Below, one piece after another: positions 1 to 6,076 of a stretch of 15,602 nucleotides of DNA (position 1 is the stretch's first letter; every line of letters begins with the position of its first letter). Both the position numbers and the translations under genes were made by a program. Where the stretch lies: contig CAADUC010000087.1 in assembly GCA_900752115.1 (NCBI GenBank), positions 1 through 15,602 of the forward strand, in the 5' to 3' direction. This stretch comes from Clostridia bacterium. Its GTDB lineage: Bacteria > Bacillota > Clostridia > Oscillospirales > Acutalibacteraceae. Under the pieces are notes generated by a model. It did not search any database, was not told the DNA's origin, and saw only the letters and a list, made by a program, of their open reading frames with translations.

Positions 1-6
1 GCAAAA

Positions 7-40
7 CAGGAGTGCCGCCGCTCTCGCTGCGCCACTCCTG
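7..40. repeat. Hairpin at the left edge (inverted repeat)
   Basis: CAGGAGTG (7-14) and CACTCCTG (33-40) are perfect complements, with further partial pairing inside. On the minus strand the hairpin is followed by TTTTGC, so it could be a weak leftward terminator. It could also be the end of a repeat lying outside the window. There is no adjacent gene in the window to decide. Confidence 0.55.
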
Positions 41-230
41 CTAGAATTGAATATTCCTACTCAGGGGCTCTTTTTATGCTGTCTGCACAATCTGGGGCAG
101 TTCAATTCTTCCGCACAGTCAGGGGCAGGTTTTTGCCCTGTACGACGCTTTTCCTGTGTCACCGCGGACATGGAACCATACGGAAAACAGCAAAGAAAGC
201 CTCTTTCCGCTGAATCTTCCAAAGAAAAAA
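41..230. other. Non-coding stretch with a spaced inverted repeat and TCNGGGGC repeats
   Basis: I see no convincing gene here: the short open frames on both strands lack a ribosome binding site and resemble nothing I recognise. A perfect 9-bp inverted repeat, AGAATTGAA (43-51) and TTCAATTCT (101-109), encloses 49 bases. The octamer TCAGGGGC or TCTGGGGC occurs three times, at 61, 91 and 119, roughly 28-30 bases apart. Function unknown. Confidence 0.4.
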
Positions 231-233
231 GGG

Positions 234-262
234 TTGACAAGAGCAGAAAGATATGATATTCT
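234..262 (+). promoter_or_regulatory. Sigma-A promoter of the DUF3793-flavodoxin operon
   Basis: A perfect -35 box TTGACA (234-239) is followed by 17 bases and a -10 box TATTCT (257-262). A TG one base upstream of the -10 makes it an extended -10. Transcription should start near 269, immediately before the first palindromic operator, which fits repression by a bound regulator. Confidence 0.75.
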
Positions 263-270
263 AATCGCAA

Positions 271-286
271 GTTAGTTAAAACTAAC
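271..286. promoter_or_regulatory. Palindromic operator 1 (DtxR/MntR-like in appearance)
   Basis: GTTAGTTAAAACTAAC is a near-perfect 16-bp palindrome placed at the predicted transcription start. Its GTTAG...CTAAC arms resemble the half-sites of DtxR/IdeR-type iron regulators. The identity of the regulator is inference; the palindrome and its position are seen directly. Confidence 0.65.
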
Positions 287-292
287 ACCCCT

Positions 293-318
293 AAACGCTA
301 CGGCTAGCGTTTTCTTTT
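293..318 (+). terminator. Leader hairpin with U-tract (possible attenuator)
   Basis: AAACGCTA (293-300) pairs perfectly with TAGCGTTT (305-312) around the loop CGGC and is followed by TCTTTT. This is the form of an intrinsic terminator, lying in the 5' leader between the two operators and upstream of the first gene. It may attenuate the operon. The stem is short and AT-containing, so efficiency could be modest. Confidence 0.5.
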
Positions 319-327
319 AAGTATCAA

Positions 328-343
328 GTTAGTTTTAGCTAAC
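328..343. promoter_or_regulatory. Palindromic operator 2
   Basis: GTTAGTTTTAGCTAAC repeats the operator 1 pattern 57 bases downstream, just before the ribosome binding site AGGAGG (348-353). In RNA the two sites could pair with each other over all 16 bases (one G-U pair), enclosing the leader hairpin. Confidence 0.6.
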
Positions 344-360
344 GAAAAGGAGGTTGTTTC

Positions 361-936
361 ATGCGGCAAACGTCGTTCGAGGAAATTCTGGTGGTACACG
401 CTTCTCCGGTGTTAGCCGGACTCAAACCCTCGGCATTGCTTTCCTTTTCGCGGGATGACTATCCGCAGCTTCCCTTGTTGGCGCAGCGCTATTCTGCCGC
501 CTTTCGGCAACAGGGCCTTGTCTTTGAGATCGTCTGCCGCTGCAAACGCCACTTTCTCCTTCTCGTCTACCGGCCGATTCTGCTTGAACGCCGCCTGGAT
601 GAACCGGAAGTCAGCCATTGCCTTTCGCGCTTCGGATATCCCGCTTCCGGCTTCCCTGCAAAAATGAAACATCTGCGCAGACGGCTGCGCGAGTCACGCA
701 GCTTTCCTCATGAGATTGGCCTGTTTCTTGGCTATCCGACCCGTGACGTGCTTGCCTTTCTTGGAGAACTTCCCGGGACCTGCAAACTGTGCGGCTATTG
801 GAAGGTCTATTTCGACGAAGAGGAAGCCAGACGTACCTTCGCCCGCTACGATCGCTGCCGGGACACATACTGTGCCGCCTACCGCATGGGCCAATCGGTT
901 TCACAGCTGCTGGAGCTTCCGCTTCCGGCAGCATAA
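361..936 (+). CDS. DUF3793 family protein
   Basis: A 191-residue cytoplasmic protein recognised as DUF3793 from its conserved C-terminal half: PHEIGLFLGYPTRDV (about 116-130), then a CKLCGYWKVYFD block (about 141-152) and a C...Y pattern near the end. No enzymatic function is established for the family. There is no signal peptide or membrane segment. The ATG has a perfect AGGAGG seven bases upstream. It is the first gene of a two-gene operon with flavodoxin, 69 bases apart, under a strong promoter with two palindromic operators. That context suggests a role in metal- or redox-responsive physiology, for instance when flavodoxin replaces ferredoxin under low iron; this is inference. Family assignment is confident, function is not. 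Confidence 0.85.
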   Translation: MRQTSFEEILVVHASPVLAGLKPSALLSFSRDDYPQLPLLAQRYSAAFRQQGLVFEIVCRCKRHFLLLVYRPILLERRLDEPEVSHCLSRFGYPASGFPAKMKHLRRRLRESRSFPHEIGLFLGYPTRDVLAFLGELPGTCKLCGYWKVYFDEEEARRTFARYDRCRDTYCAAYRMGQSVSQLLELPLPAA

Positions 937-1005
937 CGATCCAACGGGAAGCGCCTCACCTTGTGTTTCGTTTTCCCGTATAAACATTGACAGGAGGATT
1001 TTACG

Positions 1006-1437
1006 ATGAGTCAGATTGCTGTTATTTACTGGTCCGGTACGGGAAACACAGAGAGCATGGCACGCGCCGTGGAAGACGGCGCAAAAAAAGCCGGAGCCGG
1101 AACCGTTCTCAAAACCGTATCGGAAATCAGCGCGGCGGAAGCAGCTTCATTCGACGCCATTGCCCTCGGCTGTCCTGCCATGGGTGACGAAGTTCTGGAA
1201 GAAGGCGAATTTGCCCCCTTCTTCTCTGAACTGGAAGGAAGTCTCTCGGGCAAAAAGGTCGCTCTTTTCGGCTCCTATGGCTGGGGAGACGGGCAGTGGA
1301 TGCGCGACTGGCAGGACCGTGTAACCGCTGCAGGCGCCTTCCTCTGCGGCCAGGAAGGATTGATCCTTCAGAACGCTCCCGACGATGACGGACTTGCCCA
1401 ATGTGAAGAGCTGGGAGAAGCGCTCGCCCGCATGTGA
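1006..1437 (+). CDS. Flavodoxin (short-chain, FMN-binding)
   Basis: A 143-residue flavodoxin, a soluble low-potential electron carrier that binds FMN and can replace ferredoxin. The phosphate-binding loop SGTGNTE is at residues 10-16, right after the first beta strand (QIAVIYW). The CPAMGDEVLEE segment (about 56-66) and GSYGWGDGQWM (about 89-99) match the two FMN-isoalloxazine loops of clostridial flavodoxins. Length is typical of the short-chain class. The ATG is preceded by AGGAGG with an eight-base spacer. It is the second gene of the operon with DUF3793 and is probably expressed from the same promoter. The best-known trigger for flavodoxin is iron limitation, which would suit the DtxR-like operators upstream. 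Confidence 0.93.
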   Translation: MSQIAVIYWSGTGNTESMARAVEDGAKKAGAGTVLKTVSEISAAEAASFDAIALGCPAMGDEVLEEGEFAPFFSELEGSLSGKKVALFGSYGWGDGQWMRDWQDRVTAAGAFLCGQEGLILQNAPDDDGLAQCEELGEALARM

Positions 1438-1493
1438 TTCCTGCTCCAGCCCTCTTTTCCTTGAGCGGTTCTGTGATTCTTTCGATTGTATCC

Positions 1494-1553
1494 TCGCGGC
1501 TCCCCGCCGGACAGCTGCCGGTTTGCTGGTTTTTGTTGCTGTCCGGGCCGCGA
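1494..1553. other. Long two-part hairpin downstream of flavodoxin
   Basis: The outer stem TCGCGG/CCGCGA (1494-1499 with 1548-1553) and inner stem CCGGACAGC/GCTGTCCGG (1507-1515 with 1538-1546) are both perfect. They enclose a 22-base T-rich loop. It lies in the 3' trailer about 30 bases before the terminator. No family is recognised; it may be a structured 3' UTR or a small RNA. Confidence 0.5.
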
Positions 1554-1579
1554 TTTCAAACATTTCCTCCCTCCATAAT

Positions 1580-1618
1580 AGTAAAAGCCCCGATCCGTTT
1601 TGGATCGGGGCTTTTACT
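1580..1618. terminator. Bidirectional intrinsic terminator between flavodoxin and luxS
   Basis: A 17-bp perfect stem, AGTAAAAGCCCCGATCC (1580-1596) with its complement (1602-1618), closes a GTTTT loop. The GC core is flanked by AAAA on the left and TTTT on the right, so it can terminate transcription from either side. It is the likely end of both the rightward flavodoxin operon and the leftward luxS transcript. Confidence 0.88.
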
Positions 1619-1937
1619 CAATTGCCGGATAAAGCCGGCAAAGAGTAACCGCAAAAGTATTCTCTCAAGCCTTTTCAAAAAGCCGCCATCTGCCGGTGAC
1701 ATACAGACCGGGCGGCAACCGAAGTTGTTTCATATCCTGCACCGAGCCGCTGAGGCACCGGTTTCCGATGCACAGCACCGCAAACGAAGGCTTCAGACAC
1801 GACATTTGATCGCAGCCGGATGGCGCCGGGACGCCGCGGATTCCCTTTCTGTCCGACCGACGTTCCAAAAGACCCTTTTCGTATATCACAGTCCTTTGAA
1901 TCCCTGCAGCAAGTTCCCCCAATGAAAAAAAGGGGAC
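1619..1937. other. Gap between terminator and luxS with no convincing gene
   Basis: About 320 bases lie between the luxS stop codon and the terminator. They contain a small hairpin TTGCCGG/CCGGCAA (1622-1628 with 1635-1641). The only sizeable leftward open frame (1665-1922, 85 codons) starts with TTG, has no ribosome binding site, and its product resembles no protein I know. It may be a long 3' UTR or a decayed gene. Confidence 0.45.
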
Positions 1938-2399
1938 TTATTCTTCATAGCGGAGCTTCTCCGGCGTCCAGGCCGCAATGACGGGCACAAAGGCAGCCGC
2001 CCACTCACGAGCCCCCGGCAAATCGTGCTCAAGGTAATTTCCACACTCCGCAGAGCAGGCAGCTCCGGGAACCGGCTCGCTGAAAACGGAAATGCGCCGG
2101 AAAATATCCTGAATCAGAGCAATCACATCTTGATGCTCCATGCCGGAAACCAGAAAATAGAATCCGGTGCGGCAGCCCATGGGGCCAAAGTAAATCACAT
2201 GGTCAGAAAATGCAGAGTTGCGCGCAAAGGTAGCAAAAAGATGCTCGATCGTATGCAGAACAGGATTGGGCAGATAAGGCGGACAATTCGGCCTGACCAG
2301 GCGGATATCATAGGTCACAACGTCTCCGTCAACACGGGACAGATAAATTCCGGGCAGAAGCTTATCATGATTGACACAAAAGCTCGCAATTTTTTTCAT
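1938..2399 (-). CDS. luxS: S-ribosylhomocysteine lyase LuxS
   Basis: LuxS cleaves S-ribosylhomocysteine to homocysteine and DPD, the precursor of autoinducer-2, in the activated methyl cycle. The 153-residue product has the metal-binding HTIEH motif (H49, E52, H53), the catalytic cysteine in FGPMGCRTGFY (C76), and the third metal ligand in the AECGNYLEHDL block (C119). I place the start at the ATG at 2397-2399 because AAAGGAG lies eight bases upstream and the protein then opens with MKKIASF, as in other LuxS. An upstream in-frame GTG would add seven residues and bury the ribosome binding site. It follows the phospholipase-like gene by 23 bases and is probably cotranscribed with it. The C-terminus diverges from textbook LuxS, but all active-site residues are present. 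Confidence 0.95.
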   Translation of the reverse strand: MKKIASFCVNHDKLLPGIYLSRVDGDVVTYDIRLVRPNCPPYLPNPVLHTIEHLFATFARNSAFSDHVIYFGPMGCRTGFYFLVSGMEHQDVIALIQDIFRRISVFSEPVPGAACSAECGNYLEHDLPGAREWAAAFVPVIAAWTPEKLRYEE

Positions 2400-2422
2400 C
2401 TTGAAATCTCCTTTCGGCACTT

Positions 2423-3313
2423 TCAGGCAAAGGGAATGTTTTCCGTCAGGATGGCGAAATCGCGGCAGACCGGAGCTTCCTGAATCAGCTCAGCGGCCCG
2501 CTCAATCGAGCTCTCATACAGTTCAAAGAAGCTCTCACACCTCTCCTCCCCTGTCTCCGGCGGCCAACGCCATATCTCATGAAGGGTATTGGCATAATCA
2601 ATATCTCCGTCTTCCGTCATGCCGCGAATGTGACAGGAAATAGCCCGCTGTTTATTTTTCTCCAGCGTACGGAGAAGATTCTTTTTCAGGCCGGTCCGAT
2701 CTGTTAAAAGAGAAAAGATCTTCCGGCAATCCTCCAGGCATTCCAGAAGGCGTTCCTCCGGTATCTGCGCGCCGAACAGGGTCTGCAAAACAGAAGCGTA
2801 CAGACTCGCAATAGAATGTTCCGCTTCGGGGTGATGCGGAACCGTACGCTTGAGCGGAAGCTCAGACGGCAGGGCTGCCCGCTCATAGCGGAGAATAATC
2901 AGATCAAGGGCAGACTCAAGTTCATTGTGACAAACCTCAACGCTCTGTGAAGGCTCCGCGCGGTGCATTCCCTCCGCCTGGCTCTGCACAAAAGGGTGAC
3001 AAACGCTGTCCGCCGCATAATGACACAAAAAGCCCATTGCATACGAACGGGCATATGCATCCTGGGGATGCTCGTCAACATAGCGCCACATGGCGGCAAG
3101 GGTTTCGGCCGGCGGCGCGCTGTGCAGACGGTCGCCGAATCTGGACAGGCTCTCCCCCTTCCACCAGGGCAAAAAACGATGGCAGGCAAAGAAATCAGGT
3201 CCCTGCGCCCCCCAAAAGTAGGCCTCGCGAGAAACCGAGACAGGGGAATCGCTTTTCTCAAGCAATTTCAGCACACGCTGACACTGCAGATAATGGGTGA
3301 TGGCTGCTGGCAT
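2423..3313 (-). CDS. Zinc-dependent phospholipase C family protein
   Basis: A 296-residue protein of the zinc-dependent phospholipase C/S1-P1-like fold. Candidate metal ligands are H7 near the start (MPAAITHYL), D40 in GAQGPDFF (35-42), H64, and the H98/D102/H106 cluster in GFLCHYAADSVCHPFV (94-109). There is no signal peptide, unlike secreted toxins such as Clostridium perfringens alpha-toxin, and no C-terminal C2-like domain. A cytoplasmic housekeeping or repair hydrolase is therefore more likely than a toxin. The start has GGAGGAG upstream with good spacing. It is the first gene of a probable operon with luxS. The pairing with luxS is contextual; no functional link is shown. Substrate unknown. 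Confidence 0.85.
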   Translation of the reverse strand: MPAAITHYLQCQRVLKLLEKSDSPVSVSREAYFWGAQGPDFFACHRFLPWWKGESLSRFGDRLHSAPPAETLAAMWRYVDEHPQDAYARSYAMGFLCHYAADSVCHPFVQSQAEGMHRAEPSQSVEVCHNELESALDLIILRYERAALPSELPLKRTVPHHPEAEHSIASLYASVLQTLFGAQIPEERLLECLEDCRKIFSLLTDRTGLKKNLLRTLEKNKQRAISCHIRGMTEDGDIDYANTLHEIWRWPPETGEERCESFFELYESSIERAAELIQEAPVCRDFAILTENIPFA

Positions 3314-3533
3314 AGCGGAAACTCCTCCATATCCTCAATCTTCCAAAAACAGACGCTGTAAATCGAAAATACTCCCAATATTTTCTTTATCCCGGACGCT
3401 TGGCTGCAGCAAAACAAAAGCGGAGCTTTCCTCCGGAGCCCCAGTTTCAACCATACCGGAAGCTTCCCTGTTTCCTCCGTTTCCGATGCTTCACACTGGA
3501 AGTCATAAGCACGCAGCTTCTGCAAAAGGCACG

Positions 3534-3570
3534 GAAAAACAGAAGGGAGCACGGCGTCCCCGTACTCCCT
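3534..3570 (-). terminator. Terminator of the amino-acid ABC transporter operon
   Basis: AGGGAGCACGG (3544-3554) pairs with CCGTACTCCCT (3560-3570), 11 bp with one mismatch and a five-base loop. On the minus strand it is followed by TCTG and a TTTTT run. It lies 25 bases after the stop codon of the ATPase gene. Confidence 0.65.
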
Positions 3571-3594
3571 ATGGTAACACAATCTTCTATGTTT

Positions 3595-4329
3595 TTAAAG
3601 GACTTTGGACAAAAAGTCCTTCAGGCGCGGATGCTTCGGATTTCCGAAGAACTCCTCCGGCGGGGCATCCTCGAGAACATAGCCGTCCGCCATGAACAGA
3701 ACGCGGGTAGCTACCTCGCGGGCGAAGCCCATCTCGTGCGTTACGACTACCATCGTCATACCGTCGTCCGCCAGTTCCTTCATAACCTGCAGCACTTCGC
3801 CGACCATCTCCGGATCAAGGGCGCTCGTCGGCTCGTCAAAAAGCATCACGTCAGGCTCCATCGCCAGAGCGCGGACAATCGCAATGCGCTGCTGCTGGCC
3901 GCCGGAAAGCTGAGCCGGATAAGCGTCCGCCTTCTCCGCAAGACCGATGCGCTCCAGAAGCTGCATCGCCTGCTTATCAGCCTGCTCCTGCGTCTTGAGT
4001 TTGAGACAGACAGGCGCAAGAGTGATATTCTGTTTTACGGACAGGTGCGGAAAAAGGTTGAAATGCTGGAACACCATGCCCATCTTTTGACGCAGTCGAT
4101 CAACGTCAACACCAGGCTGATTGATCTGTGTCCCCTCAAACCAAATCTCGCCGCCTGTGGGCATCTCGAGAAGATTCAGACAGCGCAGAAAGGTACTTTT
4201 ACCGGAGCCGGAAGGACCGACAACAACAATTTTCTCGCCCTTCTCAATCTCTTGGTTAATCCCCTTAAGGACCTGCAAGTCCCCGTCGAGGGTGTGAAAG
4301 GTTTTTTCCAGATTCTTAACGCTTATCAC
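3595..4329 (-). CDS. glnQ: Polar amino-acid ABC transporter ATP-binding protein (GlnQ-like)
   Basis: A 244-residue ABC ATPase that powers amino-acid uptake at the inner face of the membrane. It has Walker [10 protein letters not shown] (38-46), Q-loop Q88, signature LSGGQQQR (141-148), Walker B VMLFDEP (161-167), the D-loop SALD (169-172) and the switch histidine H198 in VVVTHEM. The [14 protein letters not shown] stretch is typical of the GlnQ/HisP/ArtP subfamily. The GTG start overlaps the permease end by 14 bases, with AAAGGAGG upstream inside the permease gene, so the two are translationally linked. The symbol is by family; substrate could be glutamine, cystine, arginine or another polar amino acid. 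Confidence 0.93.
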   Translation of the reverse strand: MISVKNLEKTFHTLDGDLQVLKGINQEIEKGEKIVVVGPSGSGKSTFLRCLNLLEMPTGGEIWFEGTQINQPGVDVDRLRQKMGMVFQHFNLFPHLSVKQNITLAPVCLKLKTQEQADKQAMQLLERIGLAEKADAYPAQLSGGQQQRIAIVRALAMEPDVMLFDEPTSALDPEMVGEVLQVMKELADDGMTMVVVTHEMGFAREVATRVLFMADGYVLEDAPPEEFFGNPKHPRLKDFLSKVL

Positions 4330-5059
4330 TTCTCGCCAGCCTCCTTTCCAGACGCTTCAGGAGCGTGGTCAGACCGATTACCATGACAAGATAAACGGCA
4401 GCCACCATCAAAAGCGGCATGTATGCGGTGTAGGTAATGCTGCGGATAATATCGCCGCCCTTGGTGAGATCCTGTATGCCGACATAGCCGGCAACAGACG
4501 TTTCCTTAAGCAGAACGATAAACTCATTGAAAATAGCCGGGGCAACATTCTTAAACGCCTGCGGAAGGATGATACGGAGCATTGTCGTGCGTCCGTTCAG
4601 ACCAAGAGAACGGCCCGCTTCCATCTGACCCCTGTCCACTGACTGGATGCCGCTGCGGACAACCTCAGCCACATAAGCGCCGGAGTTGATACCGAAGGCC
4701 AGCATGGCCACCACCAGAGGCGGTACCATGGGAGAGGTGATGATAACAAAATACATAATGAGCAGCTGCACCACCATAGGCGTGCCGCGGATCACAGTGA
4801 GATAAATCCCGCAGATTGCATTGAGGATTTTCAGCCCGTTTTTCTGCGGATTGGCGGCGTAAGTAATGCGGACCAGCGCGGTCAGGCTTCCGAGAATCAC
4901 GCCGATGATCACGGCGACCAGTGTGATCGCGAGGGTGTTTCCCAAGCCCTCCACCAGATACATGTACCGGTTCTCCGCAATAAAACAGCTGTAGAACTGG
5001 TCCTGCACCATGGTAAAGAAGTTTGAGAGTTGGGTCATGAAATCGTTCAATCCGTGCAC
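4316..5059 (-). CDS. Polar amino-acid ABC transporter permease (HisM/GlnP family)
   Basis: A 247-residue membrane protein with several hydrophobic helices: about 34-60 ([20 protein letters not shown]), about 88-118, and a C-terminal one near 215-235. The EAA-type cytoplasmic loop that docks on the ATPase is visible as [12 protein letters not shown] (about 144-155). The LGNTLAITL motif is typical of the HEQRo permease class. The start is a GTG with GAGG seven bases upstream; an ATG seven codons downstream is an alternative. It sits between the binding lipoprotein gene (upstream) and the ATPase gene (overlapping downstream), the usual order. A strong hairpin precedes it. Confidence 0.92.
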   Translation of the reverse strand: MHGLNDFMTQLSNFFTMVQDQFYSCFIAENRYMYLVEGLGNTLAITLVAVIIGVILGSLTALVRITYAANPQKNGLKILNAICGIYLTVIRGTPMVVQLLIMYFVIITSPMVPPLVVAMLAFGINSGAYVAEVVRSGIQSVDRGQMEAGRSLGLNGRTTMLRIILPQAFKNVAPAIFNEFIVLLKETSVAGYVGIQDLTKGGDIIRSITYTAYMPLLMVAAVYLVMVIGLTTLLKRLERRLARSDKR

Positions 5060-5080
5060 ATCCTTCCCTCAAATAAACGG

Positions 5081-5118
5081 AAACGGGACAGGCGGCAGAA
5101 TCTGCCGCCCGTCCGTTT
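5081..5118. terminator. Intercistronic hairpin between binding protein and permease genes
   Basis: GGCGGCAGA (5091-5099) and TCTGCCGCC (5101-5109) are perfect complements. The stem is extended outward by AAACGGGAC/GTCCGTTT with one bulge. In the minus-strand transcript it lies between the stop of the binding protein and the permease start. It is probably a partial terminator or an mRNA-stabilising structure that keeps binding-protein levels above those of the membrane components, as in other ABC operons. Only a weak U-rich tail follows. Confidence 0.65.
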
Positions 5119-5145
5119 CAAGCGTATGGATCTCTTTTGTATGTG

Positions 5146-5928
5146 TTATTCCGCAGCGATGTACTTGGAAACAATTTCATCCAGCTCGCCGCTCTCCTTC
5201 ATCTCGCCGATGACCTCGTTCACCTTGTCCAGGAGCTCGGTGCTTCCCTTCGGAACAGCAATGGCATATTCCTCCTCGGTCAAAGCGGTGTCGAGCACTT
5301 TAATCGCATCCGCGTTGTTCTCCACGAACTTCTGAGCCGGGAAGTTATCAATGACAACCGCGTCGATACGGCCTGCCATCAGATCGGAAACAGCCTCCAT
5401 ACCCTTGCTGTATCTTCTGACCTCACCGACGGTGTACTCGTTGTCTCCCTTTTCATTCGTGCAGTACTGATCACCGGTCGTACCAAGCTGCACGCCGACC
5501 GTCTTGCCTTCCAGATCCTCAGGACCGGCAATTTCGCTGTCCACCGTTACGATAATCGCCTGGGAAGCATTGAAGTAAGACTCAGAGAAATCAACATTCT
5601 TTCTGCGCTCATCGTCAGCCGTCATACCGGCCGCCACAATATCAGCCTTGCCGGACTGCAGGGCAGGAATCAGAGAATCGAACGCAATGTCCGTCACCTC
5701 AAGCTCCACACCGATGGCGTCCGCAATCTTCTGGCTGATCTCAATATCGATGCCGACGACCTCGCCGCCATCCTTGTACTCGAAGGGTTCAAACTCCGCG
5801 TTCGTGGACATCATGAGCTTACCGTTCTTCTGAATGTCCGCAATGCTTCTGGTGGAGCTGCAGCCGGCGGCGCTGATGGCCATCAGGGCAGCCATGGCAA
5901 ACGCAGCAATCTTTGCAATCTTTTTCAT
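5146..5928 (-). CDS. Amino-acid ABC transporter substrate-binding lipoprotein
   Basis: A 260-residue extracellular solute-binding protein, family 3 (SBP_bac_3). It begins with a lipoprotein signal: basic MKKIAK, a hydrophobic stretch, then ISAAGC with the lipidated cysteine at residue 23. The mature protein opens KLMMSTNAEFEPFEY...VVGIDIEISQKIADAIG, the signature of the family, and has the SGKADIVAAGMTADDERRKNVDFSESYF block. I place the start at 5926-5928 because GGAGG lies eight bases upstream and the signal peptide then begins MKK; an upstream in-frame TTG would overlap that site. It is the first gene of the three-gene transporter operon, under a strong promoter with a large dyad. Ligand class: polar or basic amino acids. 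Confidence 0.93.
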   Translation of the reverse strand: MKKIAKIAAFAMAALMAISAAGCSSTRSIADIQKNGKLMMSTNAEFEPFEYKDGGEVVGIDIEISQKIADAIGVELEVTDIAFDSLIPALQSGKADIVAAGMTADDERRKNVDFSESYFNASQAIIVTVDSEIAGPEDLEGKTVGVQLGTTGDQYCTNEKGDNEYTVGEVRRYSKGMEAVSDLMAGRIDAVVIDNFPAQKFVENNADAIKVLDTALTEEEYAIAVPKGSTELLDKVNEVIGEMKESGELDEIVSKYIAAE

Positions 5929-5980
5929 GTTTCCTGCCTCCAATATTTTTCTCAGCGGACGAGCCGCATAGAATGACTGT

Positions 5981-6009
5981 ATTATAATTCATAAATATTC
6001 ATAGATCAA
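5981..6009 (-). promoter_or_regulatory. Sigma-A promoter of the amino-acid transporter operon
   Basis: On the minus strand, TTGATC (-35, 6004-6009) and a perfect TATAAT (-10, 5981-5986) are separated by 17 bases. The region is very AT-rich compared with its surroundings. Transcription should start near 5974. Confidence 0.8.
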
Positions 6010-6024
6010 GCATATTTATGAATT
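5986..6024. promoter_or_regulatory. 13-bp perfect inverted repeat over the transporter promoter (operator)
   Basis: AATTCATAAATAT (5986-5998) and ATATTTATGAATT (6012-6024) are exact complements separated by 13 bases. The -35 box lies in the spacer and one arm abuts the -10, the classic geometry of a repressor site. An ATTCA copy at 5997-6001 adds a direct repeat. The ATTCA/TGAAT elements recall ArgR half-sites, but their orientation is not the standard ARG box, so the regulator is left open. Confidence 0.65.
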
Positions 6025-6076
6025 TCTTTGCTTTTTGTACAAAGTGTTTCCATTCCCGCTTCTTTTCGAGCGGAAT

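Noticed and set aside
1665..1922. 85-codon leftward open frame downstream of luxS
   Set aside because: It starts with TTG, has no ribosome binding site, and the product has no recognisable domain or signal. It was described as a gap instead.
1434..1925. 163-codon rightward open frame after flavodoxin
   Set aside because: It runs straight through the strong terminator hairpin at 1580-1618 and lacks a ribosome binding site; its composition does not look like a protein.
3384..3412. Possible promoter TTGCTG-17-TAAAGA for the phospholipase-luxS operon on the minus strand
   Set aside because: Both boxes are poor matches and nothing else supports them. The operon must have a promoter in 3314-3540, but I cannot place it with confidence.
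3268..3582. 104-codon leftward open frame upstream of the phospholipase-like gene
   Set aside because: It overlaps the start of that gene in another frame and spans the transporter terminator; it resembles no known protein.
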